Source of the DNA: Pseudobdellovibrionaceae bacterium
GTDB lineage: Bacteria; Bdellovibrionota; Bdellovibrionia; Bdellovibrionales; JAMPXM01
Direction of reading: 5' to 3'
Length of the DNA: 64,000 bases
Assembly (NCBI GenBank): GCA_947462815.1
Contig: CANHQR010000005.1
Span: forward strand, 25,041 to 89,040
Part shown: one piece after another, positions 19,999-27,924 of the stretch
Layout: the number at the start of each line of letters is the position of its first letter
Position numbering within the stretch: position 1 is the first letter of the stretch
Made by a program: the position numbers and the translations under genes
The notes under the pieces: generated by a model
Told to the model about the DNA's origin: nothing
The model's database searches: none
Seen by the model: only the letters and a program-made list of their open reading frames with translations

Positions 19999-21201
19999 AT
20001 GGCAGCCGCACACACACATGCCCCCGTCGCTCCAGGGCAGTTTGTCCCAAGTAAGTCGATTCGCACTCTCTATTCGGGCGCGATCTTTTTTGGGCTCGTC
20101 CTGTTCGCCGTCGCGCTTTGGAAAGACCCGACGCGTGCTTGGCATGGCTATCTGACGTCGTACATGTACTGGACGAATCTCGCTTTGGGAGGTTTGTTCT
20201 TCGCTGCGATTCAACACGTTGCCAAAGCCGGATGGTCGGTCACGATTCGCCGAATCGCGGAAAGCTTCACAGCGTTCTTGCCAGTTGCAGCCGTGGGTGC
20301 AGTGGCCTGGCTGATTGGGTCCAAACACCTTTATGAGTGGTTGGATCAGAGTCTGGTTGCCAAAGACGCCATTCTACAGGGGAAGTCGGCCTATTTGAAC
20401 GCCAAGGCCATGATTTTCCGAACAGTCCTCTTCTTTGGACTCTGGTTGTTCTTCTCTAAAGTTATCATTGGTCGAAGCTTGCAGCAGGACGAAGACGGTA
20501 AAGTCGAGCACACCGTCAAAAATGTGGGCTGGTCGATTGCGTTTTTGTTGGTGTTTGCGCTCTCGTACTCGTTTTTCACGGTCGACACTCTGATGTCGCT
20601 CCAGCCGCATTGGTTCTCGACGATCTGGGGCGTTTATAACTTCGCTGGTTTGTTTCAGAGCTTCCTGGCCATGCTGGTGATCTTCACGATCTACAGCATG
20701 AAAAAAGGCTGGCTGAGAGGATTGGTGAGCGAGGATCATTTGCATGACCTCGGTAAGTTCCTCAAAGGTTTCACGGTCTTCATGGCTTATATTGGGTTCT
20801 CGCAGTTCATTTTGATTTGGTACGCGAACCTTCCTGAAGAAACGATTTTCTATCTCGCGCGATCGAATGGCTGGTGGATGACGATTTCCGTAAGTCTCCT
20901 GCTCTTCAAGTTCGCTGTGCCATTTTTGCTTCTGCTTCCGAAGTGGGCCAAACGCACACCCGGTCATCTCGTGATGGTCTCGGTCCTCATCCTGATTATG
21001 CAGTATGTGGATATTCATTGGATGGTTTACCCAACTTTGGATCCCTATCAGCCGCTGTTTTCTTGGCCTGAAGTGGGAAGTTTTGCATTGTTCGGCGGAC
21101 TTTTCTTGTGGTCCGTGACGCGCTTCCTCGCGGGGCATAAACTAGTCCCTGTGAAGGATCCGCGGATCCAAGAGGCCATTCATCATCACGTCGCATATTG
21201 A
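19999..21201 (+). CDS. actF: Alternative complex III subunit ActF, NrfD-like membrane protein
   Basis: 400 residues with about ten helices, paralogous to ActC but shorter. Landmarks are LYSGAIFFGLVLFAVALWKD, YMYWTNLALGGLFFAAIQHV, the W-rich TLMSLQPHWFSTIWGVYNFA and FSQFILIWYANLPEETIFYL, which are typical of ActF. The start is the ATG at 19999, with GGAGA 8 bases upstream; a TTG at 19993 is in frame. It ends the operon here: a terminator hairpin follows. No actG and no oxidase (cox) genes come next, unlike many genomes, so the terminal oxidase must be encoded elsewhere. Confidence 0.95.
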   Translation: MAAAHTHAPVAPGQFVPSKSIRTLYSGAIFFGLVLFAVALWKDPTRAWHGYLTSYMYWTNLALGGLFFAAIQHVAKAGWSVTIRRIAESFTAFLPVAAVGAVAWLIGSKHLYEWLDQSLVAKDAILQGKSAYLNAKAMIFRTVLFFGLWLFFSKVIIGRSLQQDEDGKVEHTVKNVGWSIAFLLVFALSYSFFTVDTLMSLQPHWFSTIWGVYNFAGLFQSFLAMLVIFTIYSMKKGWLRGLVSEDHLHDLGKFLKGFTVFMAYIGFSQFILIWYANLPEETIFYLARSNGWWMTISVSLLLFKFAVPFLLLLPKWAKRTPGHLVMVSVLILIMQYVDIHWMVYPTLDPYQPLFSWPEVGSFALFGGLFLWSVTRFLAGHKLVPVKDPRIQEAIHHHVAY

Positions 21202-21244
21202 GTGCGGGGCCTGATGAAGGCCGAAAGTCTGGATCTGCCTCCTT

Positions 21245-21281
21245 CGGCCTCGTCTTCAACGACGAGGCCGTTGTGTTTGTG
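21245..21281 (+). terminator. Rho-independent terminator after actF
   Basis: A perfect 10-bp stem (CGGCCTCGTC, 21245-21254, with GACGAGGCCG, 21261-21270) and a six-base loop TTCAAC, followed by TTGTGTTTGT. It sits 43 bp after the actF stop. Confidence 0.85.
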
Positions 21282-21298
21282 GCAAGCTTGCACAGGTG

Positions 21299-22633
21299 AT
21301 GTTGTCCGAGCTCAAGGGCTCGACGCATCGACAAGCTGAGAGGGGAACGGACGTGCCGAATCGAACGAATCTGAATGCAACCCCATCAGCACTTCTGAAG
21401 CCGACGGAATCCGTTTCGGCGCGTGGCCGACTTCAGGACTCAATCCCTGAGCTGGGTGCGCATGTGAAAACAGTGTCCCGCCACCTGGCACAGGGTTGGG
21501 CTCGCGGTTGGGAAATCATTCGTATTCGCGACAGCCGACCTCAAGGCGCTGAGGCCGCTCCGCTGAAGACCTCGGCCAAGTCGCTCACGTCCAGCGATTT
21601 GTCGTCCGCCGATCTGTTGTCCAAAGGCTTGCCCAACAGCTTGCCCAACAGCTTGCAATCTAACGACTCGTATTCGCCGGGTGCCTCGCTCCGATCGCCG
21701 GCTCCCGTTGAGCGTCAAAACCTCAAGCTTCAAGATGGTCGTCGCCTCTCATTTCGAATCCTCGGGGTGTCTGACGCCAGAGAATGGATCCTTTTTCATC
21801 ACGGGTACCCGGGTTCTTCGTGCCAGGCGAACTTGATTCATGGTCTGGCGCGCGAACATGGCTGGGGAGTCTTGGCGATCGATCGACCTGGTTTTTCACA
21901 AAGTGATTTCGATACGGGACGAAGTTTGAAAACGACGGCCTATGATGCGATTGAGGTCGCTTCAAAGTTGGGGATAGCTCGATTTCATGTGGTCGGTGTT
22001 TCGGGCGGAGCTCCGTATGCTCTTGCGACAGCGGCGGCTGCCCCTCAACGTACGCAGTCCCTTTCGACAGTTGGTGGGTTGGCGCAGCTGGCAGCGCCAG
22101 ATCTTGAGGCCAAGCTCTCACCCTTTGAGAGATTCTGTGTACGTCGGGCGCGCAGCGGCGGAGTCACGGCGCATCTTCTGTTTGGGTGGATGGAGCGCGG
22201 AGTTCGACAGGATGAAGAGGCGGTGATCAAACGCTGGATTGATCGACTTGCGACCGCGGATCGCGAGGAAATGGAAAAGCCCGAGCTTCGCGAGGTCCTC
22301 GTGAGGTCACTCAAGGAAGCCATTGAGCCAGGTATTCGAGGCGTGATTGCGGATCTGCGACTTTTAGCCTCGCCCTGGGACTTTAGCCTCGAGCATGTGC
22401 ATTCGCCGGCGTGGATTTGGCATGGGACTGAAGACAATGTCGTTCCCTATGCTCATGGTGTTTACTTGGCCACGGGACTCCGTCAGGCCAAGTTGATGAC
22501 GGTTGAGGGGGCCGGGCATTACTCGCTTTGTCTCACGGAGCGGCAGAAGATTGTGGAGCAAATCCTGAGCTTTGCGGGTCATGGTGAGGTGAAGTTGCCT
22601 CTTAAGTCGACTGAGCTTCGCGAGCTGACTTGA
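21299..22633 (+). CDS. Alpha/beta hydrolase with long disordered N-terminal extension
   Basis: 444 residues. From about 145 onwards it is an alpha/beta hydrolase: WILFHHGYPGSSCQANLI (oxyanion region), WGVLAIDRPGFSQSD, the nucleophile elbow GVSGG in FHVVGVSGGAPYALATAAA, and a late VEGAGHYSL His. The Asp is likely in WHGTEDNVVPYAHG. Substrate is unknown. The first ~140 residues are Ser/Leu/Pro-rich with no fold-like pattern and a small repeat SLPNSLPNSL caused by a 12-bp tandem duplication near 21630. No internal ATG allows a shorter start, though GTG 21353 could. The Shine-Dalgarno is weak. Confidence 0.8.
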   Translation: MLSELKGSTHRQAERGTDVPNRTNLNATPSALLKPTESVSARGRLQDSIPELGAHVKTVSRHLAQGWARGWEIIRIRDSRPQGAEAAPLKTSAKSLTSSDLSSADLLSKGLPNSLPNSLQSNDSYSPGASLRSPAPVERQNLKLQDGRRLSFRILGVSDAREWILFHHGYPGSSCQANLIHGLAREHGWGVLAIDRPGFSQSDFDTGRSLKTTAYDAIEVASKLGIARFHVVGVSGGAPYALATAAAAPQRTQSLSTVGGLAQLAAPDLEAKLSPFERFCVRRARSGGVTAHLLFGWMERGVRQDEEAVIKRWIDRLATADREEMEKPELREVLVRSLKEAIEPGIRGVIADLRLLASPWDFSLEHVHSPAWIWHGTEDNVVPYAHGVYLATGLRQAKLMTVEGAGHYSLCLTERQKIVEQILSFAGHGEVKLPLKSTELRELT

Positions 22634-22757
22634 GTTTTCCCTCTGATTCCGATACTCTGAAAACCATGGCGAAGCTTCTTGCTACAAAGCTTTTGTCTCT
22701 TTCTTTCGCACGCACATGTGCGCCGACGCTCACGCGTTGGACGACCTCGCTCGTTTC

Positions 22758-24791
22758 ATGAGCGTTCAGGTCACTCTTCCCGACGGAAAGCAGATCGACT
22801 TTGACCGCGAGCCGACAGTTCTTGAGGTGGCAGCAAGAATTGGCGCAGGGCTGGCGAAGGCCACTTTGGGTGCGAAGTTCAATGGCGCTCCAGAGATCGT
22901 TGATTTGCGCGCGCGAGTGCCGAACGGGGCGCGTATTGAGATTGTGACCTCCAAAGTACCCGAGGGTCTCGAGGTGATCCGTCATTCCGCGGCGCATGTG
23001 ATGGCGCATGCGGTTCAGCAGTTGTGGCCGGACGTGAAGGTCACGATCGGCCCCGTCGTCGAAAGCGGCTTCTACTACGATTTCGATAGTCCTCGGCCCT
23101 TTACGCCTGAAGATTTTGAAAAGATCGAAAAGAAAATGATGGAGCTGATCGCCGCGGATCTTGAGATTCGTCGTGAGGACGTTCCTTGGCGAGAAGCCAA
23201 AGAGCGTTTTGCCAAGCTCGGGGAAAAATTCAAACTTGAGCTCATCGACGACATTCATGCGAAGTCCGGGGATGAAGTGGTCGGGATCTATCATAATGGT
23301 GAGCAGTGGTTTGATCTATGTCGTGGTCCCCACGTGCAGCGCACCAGTCAGATCAAAGCTGTGAAGCTCATGTCGCTGGCGGGAGCCTACTGGCGAGGCG
23401 ATGAAAAGCGCGAGCAGTTACAGCGAGTTTACGCGACGGCATTCGCTGACAAAAAGGATCTGGATCAGCATTTGGCTCGATTGGAAGAGGCAAAAAAGCG
23501 CGATCATCGAAAAATCGGCAAAGATCTAGGCCTTTTCATGTTCCATCCCTACGCACCTGGCTCGCCGTTTTTTACCGGCAAGGGTGCGACGATCTACAAC
23601 CAGCTGGTGGGCTTGATGCGGGATCTTTACCGCGAGTTTGGTTACCAAGAGGTGATCACTCCCCAGGTCTTTGATGTCGAGCTGTTTAAAACTTCGGGTC
23701 ACTACGCGAACTACCGTGAAAACATGTATTTCACGTCCATCGATCAAGCGGCGCAGAAAGATAAGGTCGAGGGTGTCGATGTTCGACAATCCTCGATGAA
23801 GCCCATGAACTGTCCTTCGCACTGCTTGATGTTTGGGGCCGATAAAAAGTCTTATCGTGAATTGCCGTGGCGAATTGCTGACTTTGGACGCCTACATCGT
23901 TTCGAGCGAAGTGGCGTCATGCATGGCCTCACGCGTGTGCGTACCTTCTGCCAAGATGACGCCCATATCTTTTGCACGCGTTCGCAAATGAAGGCGGAGA
24001 TCATCGATTTCATGCGTCTCACCAAGAAGACCTATGAGCTTTTGGGCATGACCGAGTTTCGCGTTTTGGTGGCGACTCGCCCGGAAAACCGAATGGGATC
24101 CGACCAAGTTTGGGATGAGGCCGAGAACGCTTTGGAAGAAGGCCTTAAGGCTTTGGAAATCCCCTACGCGATCAGCCCTGGCGAAGGGGCCTTTTACGGT
24201 CCCAAGATTGAAATTCACTTTGTCGATGCGATTGGGCGCAGCTGGCAGCTCGGCACGATTCAAGTCGACTTCAACATGCCCGAGTCCTTTGGTCTCGAAT
24301 ATGTGGGTGACGACAATCAGCCTCATCGCCCCGTCATGCTGCATCGGGCGATTTTGGGTTCGCTCGAGCGTTTCATTGGGATTTACATCGAGCATACCAG
24401 CGGAAAGTTTCCGACTTGGCTGGCGCCTGAGCAGGTCTATGTCTTGAATGTGACGGATCGACAAGAAGAGTACGCGAATGAGATTCTCGCACGCTTGCGG
24501 GCTCAGGGCGTGCGGGTGCACTTTGATTCTCGAAATGAAAAGCTGGGCTTCAAGATTCGCGAAGCTCAGTTGGCTCGTGTTCCCTATATGTTGGTGATCG
24601 GGGATCAAGAGGTGCAGAATCGCACCGTCACCTTACGTTTGAATAATGGAGCTCAAATCAGTGCGCTGAAGCTTGAGGAATTTGAGCGACTCTTAGTCGC
24701 TGAAATCCGCGAGCGTCGCCTCGAGTCGCCCTGGGCGACTGCAACCGGCGAGAGTGCAAAGTCAAAATCTAACGAGGAGGTCAGCCATTAA
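22758..24791 (+). CDS. thrS: Threonyl-tRNA synthetase
   Basis: 677 residues, full length for class II ThrRS. Domains: TGS (SVQVTLPDGKQI, 1-62), editing domain with HSAAHVMAH (about 76-84) and a second half with the Cys-containing WFDLCRGPHV, the catalytic core with zinc Cys in MNCPSHCLMFG (about 350), motif 2 RFERSGVMHGLTRVR and motif 3 near HRAILGSLERF, and an anticodon-binding domain. The ATG at 22758 matches the usual family start MSVQVTLPDG; an in-frame ATG at 22716 would add 14 untypical residues. Neither has a clear Shine-Dalgarno. Its stop codon overlaps the infC start. Confidence 0.97.
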   Translation: MSVQVTLPDGKQIDFDREPTVLEVAARIGAGLAKATLGAKFNGAPEIVDLRARVPNGARIEIVTSKVPEGLEVIRHSAAHVMAHAVQQLWPDVKVTIGPVVESGFYYDFDSPRPFTPEDFEKIEKKMMELIAADLEIRREDVPWREAKERFAKLGEKFKLELIDDIHAKSGDEVVGIYHNGEQWFDLCRGPHVQRTSQIKAVKLMSLAGAYWRGDEKREQLQRVYATAFADKKDLDQHLARLEEAKKRDHRKIGKDLGLFMFHPYAPGSPFFTGKGATIYNQLVGLMRDLYREFGYQEVITPQVFDVELFKTSGHYANYRENMYFTSIDQAAQKDKVEGVDVRQSSMKPMNCPSHCLMFGADKKSYRELPWRIADFGRLHRFERSGVMHGLTRVRTFCQDDAHIFCTRSQMKAEIIDFMRLTKKTYELLGMTEFRVLVATRPENRMGSDQVWDEAENALEEGLKALEIPYAISPGEGAFYGPKIEIHFVDAIGRSWQLGTIQVDFNMPESFGLEYVGDDNQPHRPVMLHRAILGSLERFIGIYIEHTSGKFPTWLAPEQVYVLNVTDRQEEYANEILARLRAQGVRVHFDSRNEKLGFKIREAQLARVPYMLVIGDQEVQNRTVTLRLNNGAQISALKLEEFERLLVAEIRERRLESPWATATGESAKSKSNEEVSH

Positions 24792-25602
24792 CAGTGGCGG
24801 ATTTGGACGTCCCCCGGGATCGGGTGGACCAGGTGGTGGTGGTGGTGGTTTTGGTCGTCCCCCCGGATCGGGTGGACCAGGTGGATTTCGTCCGGGCGGC
24901 CCCGGTGGCGGAGGCCCTCGTCCGGGTGGCCCTCGCCCCTTTGGCGGCGGTGGCGGCGGAGGACCTGGTGGGCCCAGTGGCCCTGGTGGTGGACCCGGAG
25001 CTCCTCGTTTTGATCGTGGTCCACGGCGCGGACCTGTCCAAAAGGACGGCCCACGCACGAACCGCGAAATTCGAGTTCCTGAAGTGCGCGTGATCGGCGA
25101 AGACGGCTCGATGCTCGGAATTTTTCCGACGCAAGAGGCGGTTCGCATGGCCGAAGACAAAGGCCTCGATCTTATCGAAGTGGCGCCGACGGCAAAGCCG
25201 CCGACCTGCAAGATCGCCGACTACGGCAAGTATCGATATGAGCAGAAGCAGAAGGAGCGCGAGGCGCGCAAAAACCAAGTTGTGATCACGATCAAAGAGA
25301 TCCAGCTTCGGCCGCGCACCGATGAACACGACCTGCAGGTGAAGCTCAAAAAGGCCCGCGAGTTCATCCTCGAGGGCGACAAGGTGAAAGTGAACCTTCG
25401 CTTTTACGGTCGCGAGATGGCCCATCAGGAACTGGGAATCGAGTTGTTACGTCGTGTGACCACTGAGTTGGGCGACGTGGCGATGGTGGAGAGCCCGCCA
25501 AAGATGGAAGGTAAGCAGATGTTCGTACTGCTCGCTCCCGATAAGGAGAAAGTGAAAGAGTACGAGAAGAAACTCGCTGAAACGGCGCCAAAAGCCGAGT
25601 GA
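24787..25602 (+). CDS. infC: Translation initiation factor IF-3 with ATT start and Gly/Pro-rich N-terminal extension
   Basis: 271 residues if initiated at ATT (24787-24789). AGGAGG (24775-24780) lies six bases upstream, ideal spacing, and the ATT overlaps the thrS TAA. infC is the classic gene with an AUU start, used in other bacteria for IF-3 autoregulation. The in-frame GTG at 24754 has no Shine-Dalgarno. The IF-3 core starts near 92 (NREIRVPEVRVIGEDGSMLG) and runs through DLIEVAPTAKPPTCKIADYG, the basic linker KQKEREARKNQ and the C-domain KEIQLRPRTDEHDLQVKL to the end. Residues ~3-80 are a low-complexity Gly/Pro/Arg extension made of repeats such as GGFGRPPGSGGPGG, absent from E. coli IF-3 (180 aa). 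Confidence 0.95.
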   Translation: MNSGGFGRPPGSGGPGGGGGGFGRPPGSGGPGGFRPGGPGGGGPRPGGPRPFGGGGGGGPGGPSGPGGGPGAPRFDRGPRRGPVQKDGPRTNREIRVPEVRVIGEDGSMLGIFPTQEAVRMAEDKGLDLIEVAPTAKPPTCKIADYGKYRYEQKQKEREARKNQVVITIKEIQLRPRTDEHDLQVKLKKAREFILEGDKVKVNLRFYGREMAHQELGIELLRRVTTELGDVAMVESPPKMEGKQMFVLLAPDKEKVKEYEKKLAETAPKAE

Positions 25603-25605
25603 GTG

Positions 25606-25637
25606 AAAAGCCCCTCTTCAGGAGGGGCTTTTTTTAT
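25606..25637. terminator. Bidirectional terminator between infC and convergent small gene
   Basis: AAAAGCCCCTC pairs with GAGGGGCTTTT around loop TTCAG, followed by a run of T on the plus strand; the A-run on the other flank allows it to work for the minus-strand gene ending at 25634 too. Confidence 0.9.
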
Positions 25638-25906
25638 TTGGTGCTGACGAGATCTTTCGCTGAAAGTATTGAAGTCGTGGCAACGATCAGCTGCACGCGG
25701 GTGCCGCGCTTGAGGGGTTTCAAGTAGTTGAGCTGCTCGGCGTTGAGTTCGGATTTTCGAATCTCGTAGATCAGTTGGGTGGTTTGCACTCTGACCGTCT
25801 TTTCGTCGAAGGCTTTAAGCTCGCCATCCACTTGAAAAACGCCGAGGGCGCGTGCTGGCGGCCAGGTGAAAAACAGCAAAGCGGCGGCTAGAATAGAGCG
25901 AATCAT
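25634..25906 (-). CDS. Small secreted protein of unknown function
   Basis: 90 residues. An N-terminal signal peptide (MIRSILAAALLFFTWPPARA) is followed by a compact ~68-residue domain beginning LGVFQVDGELKAFDEKTVRV, predicted to be mainly beta, possibly an OB-like or small barrel fold. I recognise no family. The ATG at 25906 overlaps the stop of the preceding gene (ATGA) and has GGAG upstream; longer in-frame reads do not look coding. It shares an operon with the Cys-rich secreted protein before it and ends in the bidirectional terminator after infC. Confidence 0.7.
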   Translation of the reverse strand: MIRSILAAALLFFTWPPARALGVFQVDGELKAFDEKTVRVQTTQLIYEIRKSELNAEQLNYLKPLKRGTRVQLIVATTSILSAKDLVSTK

Positions 25907-26460
25907 CGCGAGACTCCTTGCGGTGGCTGCACGCCGTCTTGTTGCACGCGGAAACCTGAATGTTGTTGTTGGGGAAGTGGACGAAGAGCCCAGTGTCGGG
26001 CAGATCCGGCTGTTCGCGAGTTCACGCATTCATTCACGCGCGGGCACTCGGGGGCGCCGCTGGCGTTTTTTCGTCCGAGGCACTGTACATTCATGAACGT
26101 GACCTCAGGTTGGAAGCCCATCGCCCCGGAGCCGGCGCCCCGCATGATGGTATTGCTGATTTCCGTGTCGCTCAATTGATCGAACTTTTTTCCTGGGTTC
26201 TGTTGTTCAATGTACAAGCGAAGCCGAGCTGTCAGCGGTGTGCAAGAGGCTGTGTAGGAACAGAAGATTTGCGGCTGTGAGGGGTCTGTGCTCACACTGC
26301 CGCTTGCGCACTGAACTTCCGCTGTGTCGGAGTAAAATGCGCCAGACCCTGGTGGTGTGCCGCAGGCAAACATCACGCGTTCGTTGGCGTAAAGTGGCAA
26401 TGCTAGGAAACTCAAGCCTAAGCTGAAGATGAGCCGTGAACGAGAGCGAATCCAGTGCAT
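25903..26460 (-). CDS. Secreted cysteine-rich protein of unknown function
   Basis: 185 residues with a signal peptide (LIFSLGLSFLALPLYA) and about eight cysteines in the exported part (FACGTPP, VQCASG, IFCSYTASC, VQCLGRK, PECPRVNEC), consistent with disulfides in the periplasm or outside. No known family is recognised. The ATG has an excellent AAGGAGG six bases upstream, but that Shine-Dalgarno is half of an 8-bp inverted repeat. It is first of a two-gene minus-strand operon inserted between infC and rpmI. Confidence 0.7.
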   Translation of the reverse strand: MHWIRSRSRLIFSLGLSFLALPLYANERVMFACGTPPGSGAFYSDTAEVQCASGSVSTDPSQPQIFCSYTASCTPLTARLRLYIEQQNPGKKFDQLSDTEISNTIMRGAGSGAMGFQPEVTFMNVQCLGRKNASGAPECPRVNECVNSRTAGSARHWALRPLPQQQHSGFRVQQDGVQPPQGVSR

Positions 26461-26462
26461 GC

Positions 26463-26493
26463 AGGCCTCCTTGCGATAGTTTGCGGGAGGCCT
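26463..26493 (-). promoter_or_regulatory. Hairpin predicted to sequester the Shine-Dalgarno of the Cys-rich secreted protein
   Basis: In the minus-strand transcript AGGCCTCC (plus coordinates 26486-26493) can pair perfectly with GGAGGCCT (26463-26470) over a 15-base loop. The 3' arm contains the Shine-Dalgarno of the gene starting at 26460, so folding would block translation. Confidence 0.5.
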
Positions 26494-26551
26494 CCTGAAG
26501 TCACAAGTCGAGTTTCCCCTCTATCGATCGGTGAGGGCGTTGATCAAGAAA

Positions 26552-26899
26552 TCAACTCAGCCACAGCCACCAGGTGAGACGAGGTCCCAGCTCCCAACTC
26601 ATCAGATTGGCGATCAGCGAAGTGACGAGCCAGGCCCGCCAACGTTCCCAAGCTTGGGTCGTGCCGGCGTGAAGGACCGCCTCGCTCGTCCACGCAAAAA
26701 TCTCCGCACTGATGATGGCACTGAACCAAGAGAGGCCCATCGTCATGTGTCCAAAGAAAATCGTGGGGTGCGTGATGAGGTTCGCCAAAGTCGTCAGGGC
26801 GATTGAGCGTGCTGGGGTGAGCCCGAGTCGACGATGCAAGAGATAGAAGAAGGCGAGCTCCAGCGCGTTCGACTGAAGGAAGGTGATTAGGTACGCCAT
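26552..26899 (-). CDS. Small polytopic membrane protein of unknown function
   Basis: 115 residues, largely hydrophobic with about three helices: LELAFFYLLHRRLGL, SIALTTLANLITHPTIFFGH and WLVTSLIANLMSWELGPRLTWW. The NLITHP motif recurs in small uncharacterised bacterial membrane proteins that I cannot name. The ATG at 26899 is 13 bases inside the end of the upstream gene, a coupled arrangement. It is last in a three-gene minus-strand operon. Confidence 0.6.
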   Translation of the reverse strand: MAYLITFLQSNALELAFFYLLHRRLGLTPARSIALTTLANLITHPTIFFGHMTMGLSWFSAIISAEIFAWTSEAVLHAGTTQAWERWRAWLVTSLIANLMSWELGPRLTWWLWLS

Positions 26900-27243
26900 G
26901 TTTGTCGTTCTCGCCGAAGTTTGAGCGCTGCGAGTGTCACCACCAGAGCCCAGAGTATGAAGAGTTTCGGATCGTCGAAGATTCCAAGGCGTGTGGTCGA
27001 AAGCTGAAGGACTTCGGGATAGGCGTTCTCGATCAGTCCCCAAGGGGTGAGTAGGCCGGCTTGCTCCCAACTCACTTGCCCGCGAGGCGGGAACTGATAG
27101 TTGGACCCATATGAAAGCGACATCGCGGCGATCACCAGGGCCGCGTTATGCAAGCTCCCTGAACTCATCCAACGGCGCAATCCCTGAGAGACTGAACCGT
27201 TGGATCTAGGCTGCGAATTAGCGACAGGTGTTTTGCGAGGCAT
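26887..27243 (-). CDS. Small membrane protein of unknown function
   Basis: 118 residues with two probable helices (LHNAALVIAAMSLSY and PKLFILWALVVTLAALKL) and an extracytoplasmic middle rich in aromatic residues (YGSNYQFPPRGQVSWEQ). Family not recognised. The start overlaps the upstream secreted-protein gene by 26 bases and its end overlaps the next gene by 13, so the three are probably translated as a unit. The Shine-Dalgarno is weak, fitting coupled initiation. Confidence 0.6.
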   Translation of the reverse strand: MPRKTPVANSQPRSNGSVSQGLRRWMSSGSLHNAALVIAAMSLSYGSNYQFPPRGQVSWEQAGLLTPWGLIENAYPEVLQLSTTRLGIFDDPKLFILWALVVTLAALKLRRERQTWRT

Positions 27244-27688
27244 CGTTCAAATCGAGCGGGAAAGCGTCGCCGGCCAAGTCGTGCTTGTAGGCGGGGTCAT
27301 GGACCTTGTGCAGGGAGACTTGGCATTCGACCTGAGGAGCGGGGACGACGCGAGGCTGTGAACCGCCGTTGGAAGTCGCCTCATCCACGATTTTGATGCC
27401 TGAGCAGCTCATCACGAGGTTCCAGCCGTTTGAAGCGATGAGAAGTGAGCGCTCGTTCATTTTACGGAGCTCAGCTTCCTGAGGGGGCACCATGGCATCC
27501 AGAACGGTGCTCGAGCTGGGCAGGAGTTTCATAAACTTGCCCGCATCTTCACCGTAAAACTTAATCACTTGGCCGTCGCGCATCGGGCCGGGGTTGATGC
27601 CTTTGACGTCAACAAAGGCGATGCCACCATCGTTGGCGAAGGCGGACGTGCTGAACAGGATGGCGAGAGCCAAAAGGTGCATGCGCAT
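27218..27688 (-). CDS. Secreted protein of unknown function
   Basis: 156 residues with a clear signal peptide (MRMHLLALAILFSTSAFA) and mature start NDGGIAFVDVKGINPG. The mature part has two to three cysteines (MSCSG, VECQV, NTCR) and no recognised domain. GAGGAG stands five bases before the ATG. It is first of the three overlapping minus-strand genes, transcribed away from rpmI; its promoter must share the 236-bp divergent region with that of rpmI-rplT. Confidence 0.7.
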   Translation of the reverse strand: MRMHLLALAILFSTSAFANDGGIAFVDVKGINPGPMRDGQVIKFYGEDAGKFMKLLPSSSTVLDAMVPPQEAELRKMNERSLLIASNGWNLVMSCSGIKIVDEATSNGGSQPRVVPAPQVECQVSLHKVHDPAYKHDLAGDAFPLDLNDASQNTCR

Positions 27689-27790
27689 AGAAACTCCTCA
27701 TGAGGTTAGGGATCGGTCGCTCTGGCTTTAGCGGAGATTCTGAGGCGCGTCATATGCGAGCTAAGACCCTGAAAAGCCTTTAGTGTTGGG

Positions 27791-27819
27791 TTGCCAGGGG
27801 GTGTAACTGCTGTTACAAC
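27791..27819 (+). promoter_or_regulatory. Candidate rpmI-rplT promoter with overlapping dyad operator
   Basis: TTGCCA (27791-27796) and TACAAC (27814-27819) are 17 bases apart. A perfect dyad TGTAAC-N4-GTTACA (27802-27817) lies in the spacer and overlaps the -10, a typical repressor site layout. A further hairpin TCTGC-AGTTC-GCAGA (27856-27870) lies in the ~100-base leader, where an L20-type autoregulatory structure would be expected. Confidence 0.4.
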
Positions 27820-27924
27820 GAACGACTCCAAAATCTGTCCCCGGCCCAAAAGAGCTCTGCAGTTCGCAGACCGCCAGATCAGATGAAGTCCGGTGTCCTT
27901 GATGACCGCCGGCAAGAGGCAATA

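Noticed and set aside
24754..24786. GTG start for infC giving 11 more residues
   Set aside because: No Shine-Dalgarno, whereas ATT at 24787 has AGGAGG at ideal spacing and infC is known for AUU starts.
24781..25425. Minus-strand frames of Thr/Ser or Pro repeats over the infC 5' region
   Set aside because: Antisense of the Gly/Pro-rich IF-3 extension.
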